Source: an uncultured Verrucomicrobiales bacterium
GTDB lineage: Bacteria; Verrucomicrobiota; Verrucomicrobiia; Limisphaerales; JACDHS01
DNA length: 10,931 bases
Assembly: GCA_937983475.1 (NCBI GenBank)
Contig: CALJZV010000502.1
Location: 1 to 10,931, forward strand
Direction of reading: 5' to 3'
Shown here: positions 1 through 6,970 of the stretch, one piece after another
Layout of the letters: each line of letters begins with the position of its first letter
How positions within the stretch are numbered: position 1 is the first letter of the stretch
Made by a program: the position numbers and the translations under genes
The notes under the pieces: generated by a model
What the model saw: only the letters and a program-made list of their open reading frames with translations
The model's database searches: none
Told to the model about the DNA's origin: nothing

Positions 1-2655
1 CGTCAGTCCGGCGGGTTGGGTTATGATGGCTGGCGTTGCCGGCGGAGCGACTCGCAAAAACATGATTGCGTCGGCCATGATGTTTTGTGTCGGATCATTT
101 GCCGCATCGGTGATTCGCACGTTGCCGGCCGTTCCAGCGGTGAAATTGAACGTCCCAAGATAGACCCATTGAGAGCCGTTGATTTCCTGGTTCACGTAAA
201 CCGTCTGGCTGCCTCCGTTGTAATTGATCACGTGCGGCGCATTGGTGGTGCGATTGCTGCCCTGAACGTACCACGTGTAAACCTCGTAATTCCCCGCTAC
301 AGGGATGTTTGGTGTGAATTGAACGTAATTAGCGCCCGTTCCAGAGCTGCGGTACCGATAGCCTGTGCCGTAATACCCCGCCGAGGCTGCACTGACCGTC
401 CAAGTTCCCACCTGGGTTGTGGCGGTGTCGTCTATGATGATGTCGTTGGTAAAATTTGCTGTAACGACAATATTGCTGTTTACCGTTATTACACGGGGAT
501 TGACTGTGCCGGTTAGGCTGCCCGACCAGCCGCTGAAAAAACCTGTGGGACTGGCTGTCAGCGTTACAGATGTTCCCGGAGGATAGGACGGCCAATCAAT
601 ATTCTTGGTCACCGTGCCGCCAGCGCCTGCCGTTGCCATCAATGAGTAATGCACCGACAAAGTCACCGGTGGACTGGCATCGGTTCCGGCATTGTTGCTG
701 ACGCTGACCGTGTAATTTCCCGCATTGGCAGTCTGCACGTTGGTCAGCGTTAGAGTTGCCCCGGTTGCGCCGCTGATATTGGTTCCGTTGCGCTGCCATT
801 GGAAATTGAGCGGCGTTGTCCCTTGCGCTGCCGTTGAGAGAGTGACCGTGTTTCCTGCGACAACGGTCTGGTTCTGCGGATAAACGGTGAGGACTGGCGC
901 GATGTCCGACGTGACCACAGAGAGTGCGGCATTGGAGCTGGTGGTTGACCCCAGCGAATTGGTGATCACCACCGAATAATTTCCCGCATGCGAAGCCGTG
1001 ACACTGGTGCGGGTGTAGCTGCTTGACGTTGCTCCCGAAATGTTTGAGCCGTTAAATCGCCACTGGTATGCCAGCGGATTGGAACCGTTTGCAGTCACAC
1101 TGAATGTTGCATTGCCGCCCACGACAACCGTCTGGTTAAGCGGTTGATTGGCGATGGTGGGCACTGACGGAACCAGCAGGTAAATATCCTGCGTCGTCAC
1201 TGTGCCGACGGTCACGGAGTTGGTGAGCACCTTGTTTTCCAGTCCAGAAAAGCTGGCCGTAAGGGTGTAGGTGCCCGGTGGGAGATCGACAAACCCGTAA
1301 AAGCCGGTGGCGTCGTTGGTCTGAGTCCTATTCACTGGCCCGCTCAAGACGATTGTCGCGCCGTCGAGTGCGTTGCTGTTGCCTGCATGATAAATGAAGC
1401 CCATGAGATGCCCCTTGGCCGGCGCGGTTTTCCAAGACATGGACGGCGGTTGCACCACATCCGCAAAGACCGGTGTCGGGTTGGAGTCGTAAATGCTCGG
1501 GGACTTCATCGCATTCAAAAAGGTGCTGCGGGAGACGCCCTCACTGTTTGTTATGCGGTAATTGTAAACCGAAATCCCGTCGGCCTTGTTGCCTTGCGCG
1601 GTGGCGACGCGCGAGGTGCGAATCTGGTGGATGGTGTTGGAAACGGTATTGAGCCAGATGCCGGGCCCCATGGACACATGGCGGTTATAACGATGATTTT
1701 TGGCGAAGATACTCCAATTGTTCCATGCGGATTCGTATGTGAGATGGTCGAAATACATCATCGGGATGTTCAAATCGAGAATGCCTTCCTCCATCCAAGC
1801 GCGCCAATCCTGCAGCTTGTGCTTGTAGGCGTCAGTGCCTGTCCATTGAGCCGTGGTGGTGATGCCCGGAGCAAATGCGATTGTGTCGGCAGATATTTTT
1901 ACGTGCGGTTTGATGGCGGCCGCGTTCAGGTAAACTTTCCTCAACATTCCGGTGATTTGGTCGCGCCGAAACTGGAGCCACGCTGTGTCGGTGGTGGTGG
2001 GTTGCCCGGTCCGGTTGAACCGTGTGTTAAAGCGCTGCACGGATACGGGGTTGTATCCCCAAGACTGGCCCATGTAGCGGATGTAATCAAAATTCAAGCC
2101 ATCCACGTCGTAGCGTGAAATGATGTCCATCGCGATGTTGTAAACGTATTGCTGCACCTCCGGATGCCCGGGATCGAAGGCATAGTTGGATCCGTCAAAT
2201 GTATTCCCGTTGTTGTCCTGGTTGATCCAGTCCGGGTGCAGGCTCATCGGATGGTTTGCCGGTGGATTGGCCGTCTGGCTGATCAAATAGGTGACGATCC
2301 ACGCATGGACTTCGATGCGATTCTTGCCTCCTGAGGTGTCATGCGCCTTGGTGACCATGTCCTGCAGGGGGTCAAAAGAAGCAGAAATGTCGGTTGCCTT
2401 AGGCTCATAATTGGAGTTGTAGTAGGCATCGCCACGCTTGCGCACCTGGGGGATGATCGCATTGAAGTTGCCTTGCCGGGTGTCATTGATCAACGCAGTC
2501 ACCTCCGAGGCGGACTTGAATCCCGATCCAAACGCGTCAATCCAAATGGCCCGGAATTCGGGCGTTTGCGCTGAAGCCAAATGAACAAAGAAGAACCCCA
2601 GCAAAAGTGTGGGAAATAATGAACGGTGACGAGGTTGAAGGCGGATGTGGTTCAT
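1..2655 (-). CDS. Secreted GHL10-type glycoside hydrolase-like protein with Ig-like modules (3' end outside window)
   Basis: An uninterrupted minus-strand frame of 885 codons starts at ATG 2653-2655 and has no stop before the left edge, so the C-terminus is missing. Residues 1-29 form a signal peptide (hydrophobic run LLLGFFFV, cleavage near ASA|Q). Residues about 32-400 resemble the glycosyl hydrolase-like 10 (GHL10, YngK-type) TIM-barrel family: opening EFRAIWIDAF, and DGLNFDYIRY at 185-194, a family hallmark. Then follow a carboxypeptidase-regulatory-like beta domain (about 415-495; DATGFYGFVDLPPGTYTL), two Ig-like domains (about 499-580 and 584-667, each with YQWRFNG/FQWQRNG and AGNYSV/AGNYTV), an InlB B-repeat-like module (about 669-738; GFFSGWSG), and a golvesin C-terminal-like beta domain (about 738-872). 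A further Ig-like domain seems to begin at IITQPAGL. By inference it is an exported or surface enzyme acting on a polysaccharide or peptidoglycan-like glycan; the substrate cannot be told. There is no Shine-Dalgarno before the ATG. The fold assignment is firm, catalytic activity is not. Confidence 0.88.
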   Translation of the reverse strand, partial: MNHIRLQPRHRSLFPTLLLGFFFVHLASAQTPEFRAIWIDAFGSGFKSASEVTALINDTRQGNFNAIIPQVRKRGDAYYNSNYEPKATDISASFDPLQDMVTKAHDTSGGKNRIEVHAWIVTYLISQTANPPANHPMSLHPDWINQDNNGNTFDGSNYAFDPGHPEVQQYVYNIAMDIISRYDVDGLNFDYIRYMGQSWGYNPVSVQRFNTRFNRTGQPTTTDTAWLQFRRDQITGMLRKVYLNAAAIKPHVKISADTIAFAPGITTTAQWTGTDAYKHKLQDWRAWMEEGILDLNIPMMYFDHLTYESAWNNWSIFAKNHRYNRHVSMGPGIWLNTVSNTIHQIRTSRVATAQGNKADGISVYNYRITNSEGVSRSTFLNAMKSPSIYDSNPTPVFADVVQPPSMSWKTAPAKGHLMGFIYHAGNSNALDGATIVLSGPVNRTQTNDATGFYGFVDLPPGTYTLTASFSGLENKVLTNSVTVGTVTTQDIYLLVPSVPTIANQPLNQTVVVGGNATFSVTANGSNPLAYQWRFNGSNISGATSSSYTRTSVTASHAGNYSVVITNSLGSTTSSNAALSVVTSDIAPVLTVYPQNQTVVAGNTVTLSTAAQGTTPLNFQWQRNGTNISGATGATLTLTNVQTANAGNYTVSVSNNAGTDASPPVTLSVHYSLMATAGAGGTVTKNIDWPSYPPGTSVTLTASPTGFFSGWSGSLTGTVNPRVITVNSNIVVTANFTNDIIIDDTATTQVGTWTVSAASAGYYGTGYRYRSSGTGANYVQFTPNIPVAGNYEVYTWYVQGSNRTTNAPHVINYNGGSQTVYVNQEINGSQWVYLGTFNFTAGTAGNVRITDAANDPTQNIMADAIMFLRVAPPATPAIITQPAGLT

Positions 2656-2675
2656 TCTGTCAAAATAAATAGCAA

Positions 2676-2691
2676 ACAAGCCATCGCTTGT
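2676..2691 (-). terminator. Short hairpin with U-rich tail between the DUF3500 and GHL10 genes
   Basis: Read on the minus strand, ACAAGC-GATG-GCTTGT forms a perfect 6-bp stem with a 4-nt loop, followed by the T-rich stretch TTGCTATTTATTTT. This is a weak intrinsic-terminator layout downstream of the DUF3500 stop (2742). The hairpin ends 20 nt before the ATG of the next gene, so it could instead be a 5'-UTR structure of that gene. The stem is short and only moderately GC-rich. Confidence 0.35.
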
Positions 2692-2741
2692 AAAAGTAAA
2701 CATCCCCGATTTTTCCCAATTTGCCATATGGGTTTGACGCC

Positions 2742-3761
2742 CTATTCGGAATGATATTCCCGGTAATGGTTCTTGAGAACATCCTCGCCAAAATCACTCT
2801 CAAAGTCCCGCCACACGGTGTGGATGTGGTTGGCGTTGTTCTGGACGTTGTCGTATTCGATGAGAAATGTTGGTCCTTGAACGCGATAGTAGTGGGGTTG
2901 TGCGGGTTCAATGCTCCCAGACCAGGCAAAATGAATCCGTTCTATGCCGGCTTTTTGAATTTTTTTCCAGTCGTCCTCGGCGATTTCCGGGCGGTAGCGG
3001 TTCAAATATTCTTTTACCAGCTTGATTAACAACGCGCTTTGCTCGCGGTTCATGGCCAGCATTGCCAAACCTTGGGGTTCCAGCGGTGTCGCCTTTCGGT
3101 TGTTTCCCGTAAGGATGTCCCTGGGCGCGTTCTCGGAAACCAGCGCGATTTTTAGTTGCTCGTCATCCAACAGGCGGACCAGTTGGCGCGCCAGCATTTC
3201 CTCCTCGGCCAATGCGCGGGATCCATTGCGCGGCCCCTCCTTGACCTCTGCGGGATTGGCTCCCATGAAAACCGGCGTACCGGATATGAACTGGCCGTTC
3301 ACGATGGTGAAGTTGATGGAAAGGTGATGCCCCTCAAAGCGCCATCCCCAGGTGCCGCGCGGTCCAGGATTGCCGAAAATAGAGAGAAAATACAACTCGG
3401 GGTCGCGCCGGGGATTCTGGTTTTCCAAGTCGTGCAACACTTTCTCCAAACTGATGATGGTGGTCGCCTTGATGTAGCCGCGCTGGCTCATGGCCGAGTC
3501 CAGAAGCGCATGCACCTTGTCGCGCTGGCGTTTGTTCAGTTCCTTAAGGGAGACGCCCTTGCGTTCCTTGGGAACAAAGTGCCAGTCAAACCGTTCCGGT
3601 GATTTCAGCGGAAAAACGGCCTTGTCGCGCTGCTCCAGACTGAGGTTTTCCAGAAAGACCTCGGCGGCTTCGGCCATTTCAGTTGCGCCCACATGCGCTC
3701 GGCTCGAGTGTGCGGAAAATATAAGTGCAAGCGAGAGGCCAAATTGCAGGACAAATTTCAT
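2742..3761 (-). CDS. Secreted DUF3500 family protein, function unknown
   Basis: A protein of 339 residues if started at ATG 3759-3761. A TTG at 3779 would add six residues, but the ATG places a clean signal peptide at the very N-terminus (MKFVLQFGLSLALIFS..SSRA, cleavage near residue 22), so I chose the ATG. The body matches the DUF3500 family: the block WGWRFEGHHLSINFT (about 138-152), preceded by YFLSIFGNPGPRG, and a C-terminal block YYRVQGPTFLIEYDNVQNN..HIHTVWRD (about 291-319) rich in His, Tyr and Asp. I know of no established biochemical function for this family. The signal peptide and absence of other membrane segments imply a periplasmic or exported protein. The gene starts 60 nt after clpB ends, with no clear terminator between, so read-through is possible. 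There is no Shine-Dalgarno before the start; the stop is TAG. Confidence 0.85.
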   Translation of the reverse strand: MKFVLQFGLSLALIFSAHSSRAHVGATEMAEAAEVFLENLSLEQRDKAVFPLKSPERFDWHFVPKERKGVSLKELNKRQRDKVHALLDSAMSQRGYIKATTIISLEKVLHDLENQNPRRDPELYFLSIFGNPGPRGTWGWRFEGHHLSINFTIVNGQFISGTPVFMGANPAEVKEGPRNGSRALAEEEMLARQLVRLLDDEQLKIALVSENAPRDILTGNNRKATPLEPQGLAMLAMNREQSALLIKLVKEYLNRYRPEIAEDDWKKIQKAGIERIHFAWSGSIEPAQPHYYRVQGPTFLIEYDNVQNNANHIHTVWRDFESDFGEDVLKNHYREYHSE

Positions 3762-3821
3762 GCTGCAACTGAAAATCAATCCCGCTGCATTGCAAGGCGT
3801 TTTTTAAAGTGATCGGACCTC

Positions 3822-6458
3822 TTACGCCGCCAGCCGCTCACGATGGTTGGCCGGTTCCGAGTTAAATACCAACGCCCCGCGCTGGAGGTCCACCTTGACC
3901 CGGCTGTGGTCTGTGATGTCACCGGACAACAGTTTCCGGGACAACGCCGTTTCCACGTGACGCTGCAAAAAGCGTTTGAGCGGTCGCGCGCCGTAAACAG
4001 GGTCGAAACCCTCCCGGGCCACATATTCCTTGGCGTCATCGGTCAGTTCCAGCGTGATATGGCGGTCGGCCAAACGGTGCCGCAGCAAGGCCAGTTGCAG
4101 TTCGACGATCTGTTTTATTTCGCCCAAAGTCAGCGGCTTGAAGAGGACAATATCGTCCACGCGATTGAGAAATTCAGGCCGGAAATGCCCTCGCATTTCG
4201 GCCATCACGCGCTTGCGGATATCCTCGGGAATTTCGCCGGATTCGTCTGCGCGCTCAATGAGGTGCGGGCTGCCTATATTGGAAGTCATAATGATAATGG
4301 TGTTCTTAAAGTCCACCATGCGCCCTTGGCTGTCGGTCAGCCGCACGTCGTCAAGTATTTGCAGCAGCACGTTGAAGGCGTCGTGGTGCGCCTTTTCAAT
4401 TTCGTCAAAAAGCACCACCGAATAGGGCTTGCGCCGGACTGCCTCGGTTAATTGGCCGCCCTCCTCATAGCCTACATAGCCCGGCGGCGCGCCGATGAGC
4501 CGCGCTACGGCATGCCGCTCCATGTATTCGCTCATGTCGATGCGAACGATGTTTTCCTCGGAGTCAAACAGAGTTTCGGCCAGCGCCCGGGCCAATTCGG
4601 TTTTTCCCACGCCTGTTGGTCCAAGGAAAATAAACGAGCCGATCGGGCGCTTGGGATCCTTTAATCCGGAACGGGCGCGAATCACCGCGTCAGCCACCGC
4701 CTGCACCGCATCGTTCTGGCCGATGACCCGCTGATGCAAAAACTCATCCAACCGCAGCAGTTTGTCCTTTTCCCCCTCGAGCAGCTTCGACACAGGGATG
4801 CCCGTCCAGCGCGCCACCACTTCGGCGACCTCGTCTGCGGTGACTTCCTCCTGCAACAGTCGGTGGTCCTTGGCGGACTTGGCCATTTTTTGCTCCTCTT
4901 CCTGAAGTTGCTTCTCCAGTTGCGGAAGTTTGCCGTATTTCAGTTCGGCCACGCGGTTGAGATCGTATTTTCGCTGAGCCGTTTCAATTTCGTTGCGGAC
5001 AATTTCCAGGGCTTCGCGAAGTTTCTGCACATTATCGATGGCCTTCTTTTCGCTGTCCCACTGGGCCTTGAGCGAATCGCGCGCGGCCTTCTGGTTGGCC
5101 AGTTCCTTTTCGAGACTCGCAAGGCGCTCCTTGGAAGCGGCGTCTTTTTCCTTCTTCAAGGCCTCGCGCTCGATCTCGAGCTGGAGAATTCGCCGTTCCA
5201 GGTTTTCCAGTTCCTCCGGCATGCTTTCCATTTCGGTGCGGAGCTTGGCGGCGGATTCGTCCACAAGGTCAATCGCCTTGTCCGGTAGAAATCGGTCGGA
5301 AATGTAGCGGTGTGACAACTGCGCCGCGGCCACCAATGCGCTGTCCTGAATTTTCACGCCGTGGTGCAGTTCGTAGCGCTCCCGGAGTCCGCGCAATATG
5401 GAAATGGTGTCCTCAACGCTCGGCTCGGCGACCATCACAGGCTGGAAGCGACGCTCCAACGCGGCGTCCTTCTCAATGTATTTGCGATACTCATCCAAAG
5501 TGGTGGCGCCGATGCAGTGCAGCTCGCCGCGCGCCAGCATCGGCTTGAGCATGTTGCCGGCGTCCATGGAGCCCTCGGCTTTGCCCGCGCCGACCACGGT
5601 GTGAATCTCATCAATAAATAAAATGATCTCGCCCTCGGCGCGGCTGACTTCCTGCAACACCGCCTTGAGGCGCTCCTCAAATTCACCCCGGAATTTCGCG
5701 CCCGCGATCAACGCGCCCATGTCCAGCGCGACGATGCGCTTCTCCTTCAGGCTCTCGGGCACGTCGCCGGCGATGATGCGCCGGGCCAGTCCCTCGACAA
5801 TGGCGGTTTTGCCCACGCCCGGCTCGCCGATGAGCACGGGGTTATTCTTGGTGCGGCGCGATAAGACCTGGATGGATCGGCGGATTTCGGCGTCGCGGCC
5901 GATGACCGGGTCGAGCTTGTTCTGGCGCGCCAAACGCGTGAGGTCGCGGCCATATTTATCCAAGGCTTCATAAGTGGCCTCAGGATTGGCGCTGGTAACG
6001 CGCTGATTGCCGCGAACCTCGGTCATGGCCTTGAGAAATTGCTCCCGCTTGAGGTTTAACTCTCGAAAAATTCTCCCGGCGGGAGAACTGCCTTGTTCGC
6101 CGAAAATCGCCAGCGCCAGATGCTCAACGCTCACGTAATCGTCCTTCAGCCGCTTGGCCTCATCCTGCGCCTTGACGAGCAGTTGATTGAGTCTTCCGGT
6201 AATGTAAATGCTGGGCGTGGTGCCCGTGTCGCCCGAAACCTTTGGAAGACGTTCCAGTTCATCGGAAAATTTCGACCGGAGTAACTCGGGCGAGGCGTTG
6301 CATTTCTCAAACAATTTGGAAACCAAGCCGCCCTCTTGGTCGAGAAGTGCCAATGCCAAATGCTCCACATCCACAGCCTGATGCTGGCGGCGGGTGGCAA
6401 TGTTCTGGGCCTCCTGCAAGGCTTCCTGAGCGCGTTGGGTAAATTTATTCAAATCCAT
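3822..6458 (-). CDS. clpB: ATP-dependent disaggregase ClpB (Hsp100)
   Basis: A full-length ClpB of 878 residues (E. coli 857). It forms a cytoplasmic AAA+ hexamer that, with DnaK, pulls polypeptides out of aggregates. Domains: a Clp N-domain (1-145, two repeats each containing VEHLALA), NBD1 with Walker A GEPGVGKT (211-218), substrate pore loop AKFRGEFEER (254-263; Phe where Tyr is usual), Walker B ILFIDE (279-284) and arginine-finger region LERRF (334-338). A long charged coiled-coil middle domain (about 405-530) separates ClpB from ClpA/ClpX. NBD2 has Walker A GPTGVGKT (613-620), pore loop GYVGYEEGG (660-668), Walker B VVLFDEIEKAH (681-691) and sensor-2 GARPLKR (823-829). The start is fixed by a strong AAGGAG five bases before the ATG. 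No CIRCE-type inverted repeat or clear heat-shock promoter was seen upstream. The stop is TAA. Confidence 0.98.
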   Translation of the reverse strand: MDLNKFTQRAQEALQEAQNIATRRQHQAVDVEHLALALLDQEGGLVSKLFEKCNASPELLRSKFSDELERLPKVSGDTGTTPSIYITGRLNQLLVKAQDEAKRLKDDYVSVEHLALAIFGEQGSSPAGRIFRELNLKREQFLKAMTEVRGNQRVTSANPEATYEALDKYGRDLTRLARQNKLDPVIGRDAEIRRSIQVLSRRTKNNPVLIGEPGVGKTAIVEGLARRIIAGDVPESLKEKRIVALDMGALIAGAKFRGEFEERLKAVLQEVSRAEGEIILFIDEIHTVVGAGKAEGSMDAGNMLKPMLARGELHCIGATTLDEYRKYIEKDAALERRFQPVMVAEPSVEDTISILRGLRERYELHHGVKIQDSALVAAAQLSHRYISDRFLPDKAIDLVDESAAKLRTEMESMPEELENLERRILQLEIEREALKKEKDAASKERLASLEKELANQKAARDSLKAQWDSEKKAIDNVQKLREALEIVRNEIETAQRKYDLNRVAELKYGKLPQLEKQLQEEEQKMAKSAKDHRLLQEEVTADEVAEVVARWTGIPVSKLLEGEKDKLLRLDEFLHQRVIGQNDAVQAVADAVIRARSGLKDPKRPIGSFIFLGPTGVGKTELARALAETLFDSEENIVRIDMSEYMERHAVARLIGAPPGYVGYEEGGQLTEAVRRKPYSVVLFDEIEKAHHDAFNVLLQILDDVRLTDSQGRMVDFKNTIIIMTSNIGSPHLIERADESGEIPEDIRKRVMAEMRGHFRPEFLNRVDDIVLFKPLTLGEIKQIVELQLALLRHRLADRHITLELTDDAKEYVAREGFDPVYGARPLKRFLQRHVETALSRKLLSGDITDHSRVKVDLQRGALVFNSEPANHRERLAA

Positions 6459-6463
6459 GGTAA

Positions 6464-6475
6464 CTCCTTCTCCTC
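6464..6475 (-). promoter_or_regulatory. Strong Shine-Dalgarno of clpB
   Basis: On the minus strand the leader reads GAGGAGAAGGAGTTACC directly before the ATG. AAGGAG (6464-6469) sits five bases from the start, and a second GAGGAG (6470-6475) lies immediately upstream. It is the only clear ribosome binding site in the window and it decides the clpB start. Confidence 0.85.
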
Positions 6476-6579
6476 TATTTAAGCACAGTGGATGCCGTTG
6501 GATTTATAGAAGGAGAAATGCAATCGTAATTAGCTTCAAATCAAGTTATTACAAATATTTAAAAACAGCGCATATTTCG

Positions 6580-6599
6580 CCTCCGTAGCAAAGCAGAGG
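6580..6599. repeat. Short imperfect palindrome, one copy in window
   Basis: CCTCTG and CGGAGG (minus-strand reading) can pair as a 6-bp stem with one G-T wobble around an 8-nt loop containing TTTGCT. It has the look of a dispersed intergenic palindrome, but only one copy occurs here, so repeat status is unproven. Confidence 0.25.
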
Positions 6600-6666
6600 G
6601 AAAATTTGACTCTCGAAAGGAAGGTTTGTCACACCAATGCCGAGGAGGTTTTCAGAAAATAAAATG

Positions 6667-6700
6667 GCGGGTCCTGAGGCCCCCCGACCTCAAGACCCGC
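6667..6700 (-). terminator. Strong hairpin, probable terminator downstream of tRNA-Val
   Basis: Arms 6667-6679 and 6688-6700 pair over 13 positions with a single C-A mismatch at 6674/6693, around the 8-nt loop CCCCCCGA. On the minus strand the hairpin is followed by CATTTTATTTTC, a loose U-rich tail, which fits termination of the transcript carrying the tRNA before clpB. It lies about 105 nt past the tRNA 3' end. On the plus strand there is no T-run after it. Confidence 0.5.
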
Positions 6701-6750
6701 TCTACTCACCCCATCCACTTTTGAACCACAGTCGGCAGTTTAATAAAAGC

Positions 6751-6764
6751 AGGTGGAATCACCT
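6751..6764 (-). terminator. Weak hairpin with U-rich tail closer to tRNA-Val
   Basis: On the minus strand AGGTG-ATTC-CACCT makes a 5-bp stem followed by GCTTTTATT. It could end or process the tRNA transcript about 40 nt after the CCA, but the stem is short. Confidence 0.25.
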
Positions 6765-6805
6765 AGAATCTTTTTTTGTTATTTGTAACCCGCTGCAAGC
6801 AAGGA

Positions 6806-6880
6806 TGGTGGGCGCTGAGGGATTCGAACCCCCGACCTACTCGGTGTAAGCGAGTTGCTCTACCGCTGAGCTAAACGCCC
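6806..6880 (-). tRNA. tRNA-Val (anticodon UAC), CCA encoded
   Basis: The 75-nt minus-strand gene folds as a complete cloverleaf. The acceptor stem GGGCGTT pairs with AGCGCCC (one T-G wobble), the D stem is GCTC/GAGC, and the anticodon stem ACTCG/CGAGT closes the loop CTTACAC. The variable region is AGGTC. The T stem GGGGG/CCCTC (one wobble) carries the TTCGAAT loop. The discriminator is A and the 3' CCA is encoded (6806-6808). The anticodon TAC lies at 6846-6848 and reads the GUA valine codon, and probably others through wobble modification. It is divergent from the PtsN-like gene and upstream of clpB on the same strand. Confidence 0.98.
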
Positions 6881-6893
6881 GAAAGGGAACCGA

Positions 6894-6923
6894 AAAGTAA
6901 CGTAACACGCCGCGTCTTGGCAA
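6894..6923 (-). promoter_or_regulatory. Possible sigma-70-type promoter of tRNA-Val
   Basis: On the minus strand TTGCCA (6918-6923) and TACTTT (6894-6899) are separated by 18 nt. The -10-like box lies 13 nt before the mature tRNA 5' end, which leaves room for a short leader. The -10 match is modest, so this is a position-based guess. Confidence 0.35.
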
Positions 6924-6970
6924 CGGGAACATTTTATTTCCTTTAAAGGCCGGTGTTTCTAGACTGCGGC

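Larger units (their letters stand above)
6476..6805. other. Intergenic region between tRNA-Val and clpB
   Basis: About 330 nt with no supportable protein gene. It holds the clpB leader, an AT-rich stretch (about 6530-6565) that most likely contains the clpB promoter, a small imperfect palindrome at 6580-6599, a strong hairpin at 6667-6700 and a weaker one at 6751-6764. A possible minus-strand promoter for clpB is TTGTAA-16 nt-TAATTA, just left of 6560, but the match is poor and I do not annotate it separately. No TTAGCACTC-type CIRCE element is present. Confidence 0.6.

Noticed and set aside
16..516. Plus-strand open frame of 166 codons at the left edge
   Set aside because: It is antisense to the golvesin-like module of the GHL10 protein, which is a continuous frame on the minus strand.
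1387..2118. Plus-strand open frame of 243 codons
   Set aside because: It is antisense to the GHL10 barrel region, which reads through cleanly with recognisable motifs.
1..2655. Suspected frameshifts or pseudogene, because no closed minus-strand gene is found here
   Set aside because: Codon-by-codon reading from 2655 to 1 gives one unbroken frame; it is only unclosed because the stop is beyond the window edge.
3762..3821. Terminator between clpB and the DUF3500 gene
   Set aside because: Only a small GCAATGC palindrome occurs, with no proper stem or T-run.
3843..4451. Plus-strand open frame of 202 codons
   Set aside because: It is antisense to the conserved NBD2 part of clpB and shows no domain pattern.
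6476..6660. CIRCE or heat-shock promoter upstream of clpB
   Set aside because: No TTAGCACTC/GAGTGCTAA pair is present, and CTTGAA-like and CCCCAT-like boxes do not occur at suitable spacing.
6637..6849. Plus-strand open frame of 70 codons ending GAEGFEPPTYSV
   Set aside because: Its C-terminal part is the antisense of tRNA-Val; the GAEGFEPPT string is a well-known artefact of translating tRNA T-arm sequence. The rest covers hairpins.
6911..6935. Sigma-54 promoter upstream of the EIIA gene (TTGGCAACGGGAACA)
   Set aside because: The GG element is there, but the required GC at -12 spacing is absent (AT instead).
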